64,000 nt of DNA from Nymphaea colorata. Taxonomy: Eukaryota > Streptophyta > Magnoliopsida > Nymphaeales > Nymphaeaceae. The notes under the pieces were generated by a model. The model was not told the DNA's origin and made no database searches. It worked only from the letters and a program-made list of their open reading frames with translations. The position numbers and the translations under genes were made by a program. The stretch spans positions 21,034,040-21,098,039 of the forward strand of contig NC_045145.1 in assembly GCF_008831285.2 (NCBI RefSeq), written 5' to 3'. Shown in pieces: positions 46,401 to 59,200 of the stretch (within the stretch, counting starts at the first letter, position 1; each line of letters begins with the position of its first letter).

Positions 46401-46466
46401 CTTGAGCTGAGATCCAAGATATCAGGATCAAATTCAATTAGGAAACTCGAGTTTGAGATCCTTTAG
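43444..46466 (+). CDS. Uncharacterised plant protein: candidate ubiquitin-like N-terminus, lysine-rich
   Basis: Three exons, 43444-43543, 43944-44011 and 44577-46466, join in frame to 685 aa. Residues 1 to about 90 read as a compact globular unit. It starts FPLFVDSNLGTHLAISV, continues SPDDTVGNVKSKLRHEH and CFPNIGEIRDLALMVNRGSY, and ends GLRTTWFLHM. The order beta-strand pair, 'TVgnvK' helix, and Leu-Val-Arg-Gly strand suggests a ubiquitin-like fold; this is inference. The remainder is hydrophilic and poor in structure, with many Lys and Arg clusters, a strong nuclear signal near residue 560 (KKKKRKKKKREEKK), a Ser/Pro patch ETPETPSSSMSEMVSVSG and a conserved-looking basic end (VGKRILEAVSS, SIRKLEFEIL). 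I recognise no enzyme motif. Exon 2 begins GTAAGC, so its acceptor also looks like a donor. Function is unknown; a nuclear location is likely. Confidence 0.82.
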
Positions 46467-46499
46467 TATGGTTGTAAAACTGTTTAAATGCAAGTCAAA

Positions 46500-46500
<1 letters not shown>

Positions 46501-46543
<43 letters not shown>

Positions 46544-46560
46544 TCACTCTCTCTCTCTCT
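46501..46560 (+). repeat. Compound (CT)n(CA)n(CT)n microsatellite
   Basis: CT units, then CA units, then CT units again, beginning 35 nt after the stop codon of the 43.4-kb gene, so inside its 3' UTR. Confidence 0.95.
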
Positions 46561-47640
46561 TTTACTGGATTTTTTTTAAAGCTTCTTTTAAAACCTTTTG
46601 GATGCTAAAAGCCATGCAGTAGAAAAGGTTGCTTTATCTTGGTAACTGTGTATTTTTTGATCTGTTCGGTGTAACTTTTTGGGTTCATTGTTCTATAAAA
46701 TGAATACAGAAATGGCATAAGCTTAGATTGTTCTGTAAGAAATGTATGGTGACTCACATCATTGTTTATGTTGGCCGATCCACAGAACGGGGATGCAAAG
46801 GGTTTGTATGTGGATTCAGAGTTGTGGTTCTTTAGCTGTACCAAACTCGAGCAAATCTGTTTATCGATGTCTTCACATTTGTCAGAACCCGAATTGTTTG
46901 CATCTATGTTCTGCAGACTGGTTCATTAACTGAATGCGGTGCTTATCTAAGCAAAGGTGCAGAGAATTATTTCTCATGCCATCTCTTGATTTCTCACACC
47001 CAAGGTCCATTTCATCACTGGAAGCAAGCCCCTTTCCCACCTTGCCTTGCCACAAGATATCAGCAGACTTTCCGGGAGAATCCTTAACTAAGGAATAAAT
47101 CGTTCAAGGACATCAGAAATCCATCCCAGTGATCTGATTTCATAGCCACGGATTTCCGCCCCCATCGAATATTCAAAATCCATGTGAGATCCGGCGGTTG
47201 CTAAAACTATGTGTTTCGCCTTGAAATCCAGCATCTGATTTGAGATCCGAAGTTATCAAACACAGCCCAATTTTCTGGATTAAGTAAATACAGACCAATC
47301 CAATTACTGATTGGACTTAGTTGGGATTCCCTTTCGCATGAAGTAATCAAAGCCTGAAGGTTATCAGTTCTAATGAAAATCCTCATCTTATTATATGTTA
47401 ACCATTTGGCAATACTAGCATACGAGTAGTAAAGGGTATACCCTATCTTAATCTGATTCACTTGTGTATTTATCATCAACACACCCGGTGGCATTTGTCC
47501 CCTCTAATTTTCTGTGGAAAAAGAAAAACTTTGCCATGCAATATGGAATTAGAATAACCTAAACACATTAATATCAGAGTAAGTTGAAAGAAAAAAAAAA
47601 AGTATCTTATCTATCCAATTACTATATCAAATTAATGTAT
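46561..47640. other. Intergenic region
   Basis: No gene is seen. Around 47215-47275 the minus strand reads gggctgtgtttgataactt, a phrase like the ends of small plant DNA transposons. Confidence 0.5.
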
Positions 47641-47689
47641 ATATGTATATGATGCACACCCAATGGGAACACAGACATAAGCAAAGGGG

Positions 47690-48140
47690 CTATCATAGAG
47701 TAGGGGTATTATGCGTACGTATAGCCGACGATACCGAGGGATAAGCACACAACGGGCCAGCAGATCAGGGACGAAGATCAAAGATGGACAATTCAAGCTG
47801 AAGAAGACTGCGTCAGTTGAAAGGAGCAGAGTCGGATTGGGTGCAACCCAGTATGCGTTAGGATCAAGTTTAGCTAGCAAGAGCTCAGGCTAACCTGAGC
47901 GCGTCGCGGCTGGGTTCAAGCCCAAACCGAGTCATTATAAGTGTTTCCTATTTTGTTGAGTCATTACAGGTTTTGTATTTGTCGCAGTCCGAGACAGCGG
48001 GTGGCACCCGAGACAATCCAGTAGTATATAAGATGGAGACTGCACCAAAGTTTGTATCTTTTTTGAAATTGAATCAATGAAAAGACTCCTTTTCTCTCCC
48101 GCGTGGAGTGTTTGAGTTGCTTAGGTGTGGCGCCAAAAGC
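47690..48140 (+). mobile_element. LTR-like sequence (solo or truncated)
   Basis: Features of a plant LTR in order: two similar segments gagtcattataagtgtttcc and gagtcattacaggttttgta (47930-47983), a TATATAAG box at 48025-48032, then gaattgaatcaatgaaaag-type R/U5 sequence near 48070, a CT-rich segment, and tggcgcc at 48127 that resembles a primer-binding site start. I find no matching second LTR in the window and no gag or pol coding sequence. The ends and any target-site duplication could not be fixed. Confidence 0.45.
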
Positions 48141-50300
48141 TTGGCCAGCGAAAGGAACCTTGCTGGAAAAGAAGAACGACTACAGGACCAGAGGAGAGGA
48201 CCCGGGAACTCTACCGAAAATGTAGGCGACGGGTCTTGAGTAGATGTGTGATTCCGACCAAGGTGTAGATGTCTTCCATCACCAGGACATTTAGAGGCCA
48301 GGGTGGAGGATTGTGAGCTTGGTGGAGGAGCGTGGACGCCGATCACCAAGAGCCTCTCAGATCTGCTGCACGACAGCTGAAGGAACATCTTCAGTCGGTG
48401 AGAATCCTATCTCTGTGGAGATTCTACCATGAAATCTTCCTGTTACCCGATCAGAAGTGGAGAGGATGCTGACATTCTGATCGATTTGAGTTTAACTCAT
48501 CTAACGAGAGGAATAGATCGGTTCGATTTGACTGAGATTGAAGGATCTGAAGAAGAAATGAAGTGCTGACGAGATCGGGCGAGCACAATCCCTGTTTCAA
48601 GTGGATTGCCTAACGAATGACTTAGATCGACTTTAATTCTTGTTGAGATCAGTTCTTCTGTCGCATTCTATATCTAATTGCTGCGGATTACTTGCGACGA
48701 GCAACAAAGTGAAATCTGTTGAGGAATTGGATGATTGAAGATGAAGAACAGAGGATGTATTATGTATAGGCACAATGACATAAAGTTTTGTTAATCTGTT
48801 AATTCCCAACGACCCGAGCAAGATCTGAATTCGAGAATAGCTCAGTTGTCTTCATAACTAATGGAAGATTCTGATGAAGTTTGAGGAGAATCCGATTTGT
48901 TTTGGATAGTTTGCCGGAGCTGATCGGAATCACGACGGCGGATCGCAGAATTAGGCGGCGCAGTTCTAAGCAACATCAAAATCTAGGCTGATTTCAATCC
49001 TCAACGACTCACCATTTGGAAGCTGCTTTGAAGCTGAATTTTTGGGCATTCATTCATCATAATCTTATCTATCACTGGTTCAAATGTCAGCTCAATCCGA
49101 GCTGCGGTTGAATTTTGGCGAATTTTTGAAGATGGCTGACTCCAAACATTGCCTGAGCCATGCGACAGGCTATTTCAGGTAGAATCAGTCGCATCTTTGG
49201 GCTCAACGAGTCAGCAACTAGAAACAAATTTGGAGCTGGTTCTTGGGACGTCTAACCCTCAAGTACTTAGCTTCATTCAAACCAATTTTCACGATTTTAG
49301 AAGCTTTGGAAGTGAAAATATGAATTTTTGAAGGAGATCGACTTGTGAACTAAGCTTGAGCATCTGAGACAAGTTGTTTCAGGCAGAAATAGGCACGAGT
49401 TAGCTGTTGGAAGTGACTTTGGAGCTGGGTTTTGGAGCATCTATTCTTCCATATTTCAGCTTTCTCGAGACCAAATTTCATGAATTTAGGAGATCTGGAC
49501 AAGGAGAAATTAATTTTTGAAAGAGCACGGTCCCAGAAGCTGGCTTTACACCTTTGAGAGGGATTCTCGCCAGTTTCCCCAATTTCTATCTTAAATTTGG
49601 GTGAAACCAGAGATCCGATGCATTCTTCATGACCTTGAATTGTGAATAACTGTAAGATATACATCTGCTTTATTTGCTGGTTCATTTGCAGCATCAGATC
49701 CATTGCTGTAAGCCACTGCTGCAACCTATTCCTGAGCTGGACCTGCATTTCTGAAGAGCACACTGTCGGTGCTGAACATTTGGCACATGTTTTCCCTAAT
49801 TCATCACTTAACATGGGTTCAATCGATCCTTGCTACTGTCACAAAACCGAACAAGCGAGGAGAGACTGATCAGTAGGAAGATGTGAGCTGCTGGGGAGTT
49901 GATCATTGAAGGGACGAGCGCTGGTGTCTATCTAGCATCTACTACCCCAGTTCACTCAAAACATGGGTTTCTACTGTATTCTGGTGAAGTGCAGAACTTA
50001 CTAGTTTTCTGTACTTCTGATTTGATGCGATTGTAATCTGTTGTATTCCCTTGCGAGCTGAGGTGCTTCAGAGAGGAGGACTCAATTGGAGATCACCATC
50101 TTGCTGTGCACAAGATCTGAGCCTGTGGAGAAGTGTTGAATACCGAGGATTGTAATGGCCTTCTTCCTCAGTGAGTGCTGGACTAGCTCTAGCAAGGTAC
50201 ATTCGAACCCCCCTATAGTTGCGTGGGAGGGTGCATTCTATTTCCAGCCAACCTTCGGGTTTGCAGTTGTAAGGAATCTTCTAAAGCTCGTTTAGCCGAG
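48141..50300 (+). other. Non-coding region downstream of the LTR-like sequence, with tandem repeats
   Basis: No long open frame exists here. The sequence has a more even base composition than its neighbours and contains a degenerate tandem array at about 48990-49530. Its position suggests the internal part of a non-autonomous or badly decayed retrotransposon (inference). Confidence 0.4.
48990..49530 (+). repeat. Degenerate tandem repeat, unit about 170-200 bp, two to three copies
   Basis: Copies run about 49149-49345 and 49360-49530, with a more diverged one at 48990-49140. Shared ordered phrases are: tttcagg(t/c)agaa, ttggagctgg(t/g)t(c/t)ttgg, tt(a/c)agctt, (a)ccaattttcacgattttag or its variant, and gaatttttgaa. 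The order and spacing are kept although identity is moderate. Confidence 0.7.
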
Positions 50301-51171
50301 GACACATTCCCAAACTGCTGGACTTACTTAGGGCAAATGGTGTGGATTGCTCGTTTTAGGGATTGCATGAATGGTTTAACTTGGATGAATGATTGTTGAG
50401 TGAGGGAGAGTTCAAAATTGTATCGAGAATGCTTGTAAAGCCTCACATCTCCACTATTGATTGTAGTACGTTAAAAAATTGGGAGGGACATTCCACTTGT
50501 ATATCAGTCTTAAGGGATATATTCAGTCGGGGTTGTGTTCGACTTGGGATCAAATTTTGTATTCCCTATTCATTTAACCTCCCTCGGCGTGTTAGTCCCC
50601 AATAGATCTTAGGAAGCCACTGCATCTTGGTGAGATTTGAGTAGCTACAAGGGCAAGTCACATCCGTATATAATGGTAACGGTTATACATGGAAGTTCAC
50701 ATCTTTTGTTTCTGTCTCAGTTCTAACATGAGGAAAGTGTATTAAAGTGTGGAATTTAGCTGCAAGTGTCCATAGTCATCTGCTTCCTTCTTACCGTGGT
50801 CTCAACTGCTCAGCTTTAAACAGTATCTGTTTTACGACAATAAATGAAGAATGAGCCCCCTCTCCATTTTAAGAAGTTGGGTCTTACTACTATTGAAGCA
50901 AATGGGAAGATGGAAATTCTAAGTTCAACGTAACGTTGAAAACTGACGCGATTTTTTTAGAATATCGTGATATTATCGGGCAGTGAATGCGATAAAATCA
51001 GTATCTTCCCCATCTGCTTCGCATTGCATGTCCAAGTTCGTTATTCGTTAGAATATCAAGAGGAAACCCCAAAAAGGCTAAAAAAGACTGAACAGTCATT
51101 TGAATTTTACAACATTTATCTTTAGTTTCAATTGTCCTCAGTTATATATCGCAAAGTTTTTCGCTGCGTTG
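50301..51171. other. Intergenic, upstream of NOP2
   Basis: No gene recognised; ordinary AT-rich sequence leading into the NOP2 promoter. Confidence 0.55.
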
Positions 51172-51180
51172 TTAGGGTTT
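51172..51180 (-). promoter_or_regulatory. Telo-box in the NOP2 promoter
   Basis: A perfect AAACCCTAA on the minus strand (TTAGGGTTT on plus), 43 bp upstream of the TATA box. Telo-boxes are established elements of plant ribosomal-protein and ribosome-biogenesis promoters, which fits NOP2. Confidence 0.65.
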
Positions 51181-51222
51181 AAAATTGCGCCTTTATTTTG
51201 TCGATCCTTTATTTTGGGGCTG

Positions 51223-51230
51223 TATATAAG
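51223..51230 (+). promoter_or_regulatory. TATA box of NOP2
   Basis: TATATAAG lies 73 nt before the start codon, predicting a start near 51255 and a leader of roughly 50 nt. Confidence 0.65.
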
Positions 51231-51302
51231 CGTATCTGGCGCTCTTCCCTTCGCGCTCGAAAACTCGGCTACTCTCCGAGGCACCCTTCCTTGTCTGGGG
51301 CG

Positions 51303-54300
51303 ATGCCGACCAAGAAGAGAGGAGGACGCGGCGGCTCATCGAAAGCCCTGCAGAGCAAGAAACGGAGGAAGGAGGAAGAGCCGTCGTCGGACGAGGATCC
51401 TCAGAGGGTGGAAGGGGACGCGGAGGAGGAAGAAGAGGAGGTACTCGATGATTCTGTAGATGAAGCTAGAGGTAGAGGCGGAGAAGAAGAAGATGATGAT
51501 GATGATGACGATGACGATGAAGACGAAGAAGGAGAGTCTCTTTCAGAAGTTTCTTCGGACGAGAATCCGTTCAAGGATGACTTCGACGGGGGAAGCGGCG
51601 AAGGTAAGTAAAAGTGTGTCGAACGAAAAGTTTAACGTTTTATATGGTTTCTAGCTCTGTACGCGCTTGATTGGATGATTTTCAAGTCGCTCGAGACTTT
51701 TTGTTGATTCTCTTTCTATTCGGTTGAAGCATTTCCATAAATTTTTCTATTCTTGCCTTGGAGAGCATTGTGCTTTCCTCGACTTCTTTCTCTCAGTGGG
51801 CGCGGGGTTTTAATTTATTATGCCATGTTTTATTTTCATTTGTTCGTTTAGGTTCAGATTCAGATGAATCTGATATCGAAGAGCAAGCGCGAGCTATTGT
51901 GGAAGAGAAAGCGAGGGAGGACGAGGACGCAGAGGCAGAGTTGCAACTCAACATCAAAGAAGAAGCTGATGATTTCATACTTCCAACCGCAGAGGTGTGC
52001 TTCTCGATGGGAGTCAATATTTGGCGTATTTTACTTTTGAGCTGCTTGTGAACATTGTTGGGCATATATAGTTGGCGTTACGGCGTGCGTAAACTGTGCT
52101 AATGTTTGTGCTATTGCTTGCGTTTGACACTCCGATCTTTAAAGTGTAAATCTTTTTCAAGCTTATTATTTCTTGTTACAAAGTTCAAAACTTTGTTTAG
52201 CAGCTTATAGAATAGCATAAGGAAAAGTGTTTTTTCTGTGTACCTAATCGTCCACCGGATACCTTGTTTCGTTGTTTATAAGGAACTCTATTCCTTCTTC
52301 GCGTGGTAGCTTTATTTGGTTAGCTTGCTGTACTTGTTGTTGAATGATCAGACTTGATGGAATTTTCCTTTATTTTCTAGTTATTAACGTGCTCTGAGAT
52401 TGAGAACTAATCTGGAGGTACCTGGTGCTTGCCGGGCATTCCCGTCCATGTGAAACTTCGCTAATCACCTGGAGTTTAATTTTATTCGCAAGCTCTTGGT
52501 TATAGAAGCACTTCAGAATTGACTGAACGAGTCTTGGCACTAGGGGTTCCTCCCTTCAGGAATGTGCTGTTTTAAGGCAAAACTCAAGAAAGGATCGATG
52601 ATCTTCTAACATAATATCTGGAACTATGCTGGCTTGTTCTTTAAAATGAAAGCTCACATTTGTTTAATGAAAAATTGTGCCTCTGAAAACTTGTTATACT
52701 GTTATTGTTCAAAATAAAGTTTGATTTTATTTGACAAAAAAAAACCTAAGTGATTTTGGTTCTCGGTTTGATGGTGATTGGTAATTTGGTAGTAATCCTG
52801 ATGTTTAAGCATGTTGATACTTCATCACATACTCAATTATTGTGGTTGCTTAGGAGCTTGAAGAAGAGCAGCACCGCCCTCCAGATCTTCCGAATCTTCA
52901 AGGGAGGATCAAAGAAAGTAAGTGTCACCTTCTTTGTGTTCAACATCAAAGCATCTATTATTGCTATAATTATTATTACACTTTAACTATTTATATTTAT
53001 GTTTTTTTGTTATAGTTGTACGAGTGCTATCAAATTTCAAAGCTTTAAGACAAGAAGGATCTGCACGAAAGGATTATGTTGAGCAACTCAAGAGAGATTT
53101 GGCCTCATATTATGGATATAACGAGTACTTGATTGGTATTTTTGTTGAGGTAATATCCTATATCCATCTCAAGCATGATCACTTGAGCAATAAAAAGAAG
53201 TGCCAGATATTTCAGTGGGTGGTGCCCATTCAGGCCGTAAGTTACCAACCACTGTGAAACTTATCTTTTTTTTTGAACAAAATTCCAAACAGATGTTTCC
53301 AGTTGTAGAGCTTGTGGAGCTCATTGAAGCATTTGAGAAGCCTCGACCCATATGCTTGCGCACAAACACTTTGAAGGTGAAATATCATCTCTTTATGTTG
53401 CGTTTCTCGAATCAGATTTCAATGTCCAGTGCTATTGGTGTATGTTCTTGGGTCTAGGGCTCACAAAATAAGTGGATTGAGCTCAGCCTGCTTTTTTTCT
53501 TTTCCAAGCAGCTTGTTTTGTGTCAAAAGGAGTTTGAACTGGCTTTGTTGGGCTTGTGTGAGTGTTTTGATGCAGGAACCAGAAAAAACTAGAGTCCCTG
53601 TCTTGGTTGAATGATAAAAAATGAAAATTTTCTTTTGTGAAAAAGTTGGTAACACAACTTGAATCTGTCCCAGTATATATATGTGTGTCAGAAGTAGACT
53701 GTTTAATACTTTAACGTGCTCATAAAAGTGATTGTCCATAGGAAACAACTAGCTGTTGGTGAATTAGAACCCCTGTGGCACTGTCACTGCAAGTACTGCT
53801 GAGGTTTATTTGATGATAGAAGAATAGAAAAGAAATCATAAACTAACTACTGATGGGAATGATGAGAAATGCTGAGTTAATGCCTCAATGGAACTCCTAA
53901 ACTATGACTAGTAAAATTTCCTCGAAACTTTATCAAAGGCTGAAGTGTATTGTATGTCAGTCTATATTCTATACAATGGAGAGCATGGGCATTCCTCTGC
54001 TGTAAAATGCATGTCTCAGAAGCGGGGCATCTACACCCTTATGCTTTAAGTGCTCACGTCTTATTTTGTCTTGAGATGCACATCTCATGCAATTGGTCCC
54101 ACTTTTACAACAACCATAAATCAGCTGTCTCATTTTGTTTTTTACTTTGCATCATATTTTCTTCTCATGTTTAGCAAGACCAGTTCTAGCAAAGGTGGAG
54201 TCTGTGTGTTTTTTTTTCAGATTCATATCATGCAACACTGAAATTATATTTATTTCTCCATTATGGATGGTAAAGGGATCTGTTGTTGCAGGCCATCCTG

Positions 54301-56158
54301 ATGATTGGAAAGACTCATTGTACATTTTATTTACTGTGCAGACTCGCAGAAGGGATCTTGCTGGCGTATTAATAAATCGAGGGGTAAACCTTGATCCATT
54401 AAGCAAGTGGTCAAAGGTGAGATATCCATAAAGCTCTTTTGTGTGTGTGTGTGTGAGGTATTTCTTAACGTTCATCAACATGCATCATCTCCTATAGGTT
54501 GGGTTGGTTGTATATGAATCTCAAGTGCCTGTTGGAGCTACACCTGAATACATGGCGGGACACTACATGGTATGACATGGTTCTCTCTCTCCCTCTCCTA
54601 CTTCTGTCTAAAAAGGAAAAAGGCTGAACTTTCTTTGATGTATTTTCTGAAAGTTCTGATTTTTTTTTCACAGCTGCAAAGTGCTAATTCTTTCTTGCCT
54701 GTGATGGCACTTGCCCCTCAAGAGAAGGAGAGAATTGTGGACATGGCGTAAGTAGCTTATCGTCCGTTAACATTCATCAGGAGATTACACTTGTTTAATC
54801 AATGAATTGTATCTGGTTGTGCTCAACCAGCTTCTCTTGAGAGTCTTGGATATTTCTGAAGTTTGATTTGAGGGGGCTGGGCACGTTTAATTCATGGTGC
54901 TTTGTTGATGTGACTGAGCTTAACTTGTTGAGCTTGACTTCCTCTTAGAATGTTCTTTTCACTTTTTCTTGTTTGCACTGATACAAGTTGGTTTATTTGT
55001 CTCCATAACAAGGAACATTTGAAATAAATTGTCAGATGTGATAAGGCAGATGTCATTGCTGAAAGTTTGCCTTTTTCTTATCCCAGTCTTTGTAAATTGC
55101 AACTGATGCACAATGTGGAAAGATATCCTGGTGCATGGGCTTAAGCCATTAGGTTGTCAGCTTAGATTGATAATGGACCATTCTTCTGCTTATCTATTTG
55201 CTGTTTTTTGTGATTGCTCTGGTTTGATTTCCATTGATCTTCTCTACATTTTGCTGCAGTGCTGCACCTGGTGGTAAAACAACATACGTTGCAGCTCTAA
55301 TGAAGAACACTGGTATGTCTTCAATTTTATTTCTTTTTAAATATGCCCTGCCAGTGGCTGTTTGATTCTTATGATATTCTTCCAAATCCTTCTGTTATGA
55401 CATTGATTGCCTAATGTTTTATGGATTTTTTGGACTGAGATTTAAATTATCACGTCTTAGATGCTTTATGATCATTGTTCATTGAGGTGGTGGGTCTTAG
55501 AAGGATACATTTTCACGGACATGGGTTTGGTGATAAAATCTATTACAAAGGGTTCATTTTTTTTCCACTGGATGAATGCACATGATTTTGTCGTACATCT
55601 TGTGGTCTCCTAGAAGAAGCACATTAGGTCTTGTTCTAGTTAATGTATTATGACTTGAATAAATGAAAAAAAAAAAGAAAATCATATTTAGTATAGGGAT
55701 GTTCAATCCTAGGGATCAGTATTTTGTGTGGATCTGAGTTTCATTTTGTTAAGTGCATGCTGTTCTACTGTTTTTCACTTTTTCGTTGTTGTTACTTTTT
55801 TCGTTAAAATATTTTATCTTATTTTGCTTCTTTATGTTATTAAGTTGTTATAATGTTATTTGTTAATTTATTTTAGTATCTCTGTTCTGTCCGAGCCATG
55901 CTTTTTCTGTTGAGGAATTCTGTTGTTAGTTATGTATTAGTTATTAGTTATATCTTAGTTATACATTAGTTATTAGCTTTTTCGTTTGTGCTTGTATGAG
56001 TTTTATGTGGCAGCCGTGCAGTTAAGAAAGCCAGGTGAGATGTTGGCTTTTGAGTTATATACTAAATTCCTACATGTGCACCCAAGATATATTAGTCTCC
56101 TACGTGTGATGCTAATATATAACATATATATTAGTTATTACTTAATGCTGTTTTTGAG

Positions 56159-56205
<47 letters not shown>

Positions 56206-59200
56206 CTGCACTGAATTTTTTTGGGATTTGCCGCATCCTGCACCCGCACCCTGCACTTAGGTGACATAGACTGCACCAGCCAATTCCCTTGTCTTTATTC
56301 TGTAACTTCTATTTTTCCTATCACTTTAGAATATTTCTCTTGCTTTATTCATCTTTGGTCCTTATGCATCACTATTCATTTGTGTGCAGAGTCTGCAGAC
56401 TCATGTTGTATTTAACATAGTGTATGTTACAATATGTTATGTTACTTAGTGTAACTAGAAAGGAAAAAAACTATGATACATCCCTGACACTAGTTTCAAT
56501 GATGTAACCATACTGTACTGTGTTTTACTTATGATGCATCCCTAGTACGTAATACATATGTTATGTATGGTATGGGGTGAGTTATTGACACCTTCAAAAC
56601 CGTTTTTGGATTTAAAGTTGCATAAATTTCTTAAGGTTGAATATTATGTTTGATGTGCAATGGGAGACCAGGTGACTTTTCCATCTTAATTTAAGGGTGA
56701 ATTCTACGGTTGTGTAAATAAGAGTTTCATATGGTAGCACATCTTCCTCAACCCCTTCCCTCTGCCTATATAGCAAAGCAGCTTTGCTTCGTTCTGATAA
56801 TTTATCTACTTTTCCACTTTATGCAATAACTCCGGCATGTGTGTGATTATTGTTTTTATTTTCTTTGCATTTTTCAGGAATAATATATGCAAATGAGATT
56901 AAAGTCCCAAGGCTTAAGTCACTTTCAGCAAATTTGCATCGCATGGGAGTGACAAATACGATCGTTTGTAACTACGATGGGAAGGAGGTTGGTACTGAAT
57001 TCTTTATGTCTGCTATATTTCTGAACACTTTGTTTAGATTCTTGTGCCTGGTTATGTTGTTAACGAGTTCTGAGAACATTGTCTATTTTTTTTTCTTCTT
57101 TGATTAGCATAAATCATAGAAAATCAATTGTTGAACATGGTTTATGGCCAACTTGCTGAATCAGATTTTTTTAAATTTCCAGAAAAGACAGACAAAAGTT
57201 TGATTTGAAGTCCTAAGTTAGTACCAAATTGCTTATTCAAAATTGTTCTTAATTAGAGCCAGCAGCCTGTAGTGTTCTCTGCGGACAATGTACTGCTGAA
57301 CAATGTAACCATTGATCCACAAAAGCTTCTGACTATCTGAGTATCTTCATAAGAAGAAAGCAACTTTCTTTAGCAGCAGGAAACTATGTTTTATTTTTAG
57401 AGTCCGTCCACGAAAGGTGTGAAGCTACCTTTGAGGTACATTTGATATTTATTAAGAAAAGGTAACAAAAACAAAGTGCAATCTTTCAAGGTCAATCTAT
57501 TCTCTCCCCTAAATATTTCCCTTTTCACTAATAAATCGATTAATCAACTCATGTTTCTGCAACCAATTGAGTCATCCAACCCAATTGGGGGGTCAAGCGC
57601 CTACTAAAGGGATCATCTGGATTTTCACTTGAATTTCTCCATGGTTTATCCATCATCTCTGAAATGCGATTGTTATCACCAACATTGTTTTAATTAGAGT
57701 GGTCGATAAGGCTAGATGATTTTTAGAGTTCAAAAATTTTCTGCAATTATAAGGAATATTTTATTTAATTTCTTAAATCCTTCATGATTTACTTCTCTTC
57801 CTCTATTATGCAATGTGAAATTTTGTTTCTTGCTCCTGCTTTGCTTATAGTTTTTTGGTTTCTTCAGTAACCTTAGCTGCACTTCTTATAAGCACTGATC
57901 GCTGCTATATATTTTTTTTCTCTTCAAGCAAAACAAAATTAGACTTAAATTTTTGCAACATAGGGGTCTCCTAGTGTGCGACATTTTTCTTTAATCTTTA
58001 CCTGTCTGATGTAGCATAGCAATTTTCAGCATAATGATGATGTGCGGAATTTGGATATCTTCTCATCCTATCCCTACCTGTATGCCTTTACCACGTCTGT
58101 AACTATTTGATTTATTCTGGGCATTACCTTTAATGTGATTCCACCTAGTTGTTTGTTCCCACACTAGTTATTTTTGGGAAAGCCTGTCATTAACCATAGA
58201 ATGTATGTCCTCTCCTTTTGTATGTTCCTTAGCTTTTTTGAACGTTGAATTCAAAGTCAGTCCCTGCTGATATTTTCTGCGAGCTAGTTAATTTGGCTAT
58301 CAACATTTAAGTATTGCTCAAATCTTCTGGCACTAATGGACTACATAAATCATCATTCTTTGAGTGACAAATGAAAATTTAGAATCACAGCAACGTACAT
58401 CTGGCTCTTGCATATTTCAGTCATTCATTTTACACGTATGTGCTTGTTCTGTTCTTTGCTGGCATTGCTCTCTAGTAGTTTGGAATTGGGTTGTGTTGGG
58501 CATTATTTGTTATTCAACGAGCCTCATGCCTGTTTGCTGCATTTTGTCCCAACTGCAGCTTCCGAAGATTTTGGGACCAAATTCTGTGGACAGAGTGTTG
58601 CTAGATGCCCCTTGTAGTGGCACTGGGGTGAGTCACCTTCGTTAACTGTGTTGCGTTTTTCTTTTTTAATAGATTTGTTCTGGTTCCTGTAAAGTGCCAG
58701 TGAAAAATACTTGCTTTGTGCAGGTTATATCCAAAGATGAATCAGTCAAAGCTTCTAAGAGTGCAGAAGAGATACAGAATTGTGCTTATCTACAGAAGGT
58801 ATGCATGTCTCTGTTACTCTTTGTGACATGTTCTCTATAGCCTGAGGCTGTATACAAAAAATATGCATCTGAAATTTCTTGTTGCGTACTGAATAAATGT
58901 TTGCTTTAACATTTATCTGTTTAGATATCTAATGTAGAGTAGTTTCAACTTTGATGTTGACAACTTGACATACAGGACATACTGCTGGAGATTGGACAGA
59001 AGTGTATGGCTAGTTGGTGTCATATAACACAGTTTTACACTATTTCTGTTCGCTATATGCGAGTCATCTTTTTCTTGTTAGGAAGCTATCAAAGCTTTAG
59101 TTTGCTTTAAGATATGAACATAAGCACCTTTGCTGGTTGTTTTGGTTTTTTTTGTCTGATTCTGGACTTGATTTATGAATCCCTGTGAGAGATATTAATT

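Noticed and set aside
44571-46466. A 631-codon intronless gene starting at 44571
   Set aside because: The first codon is TTG and lies in an intron. The acceptor ttgcag at 44571-44576 joins the frame to two upstream exons with a proper ATG at 43444.
48141-50300. Reverse transcriptase or gag genes of a retrotransposon
   Set aside because: No frame of useful length and no polymerase or protease motif was found on either strand.
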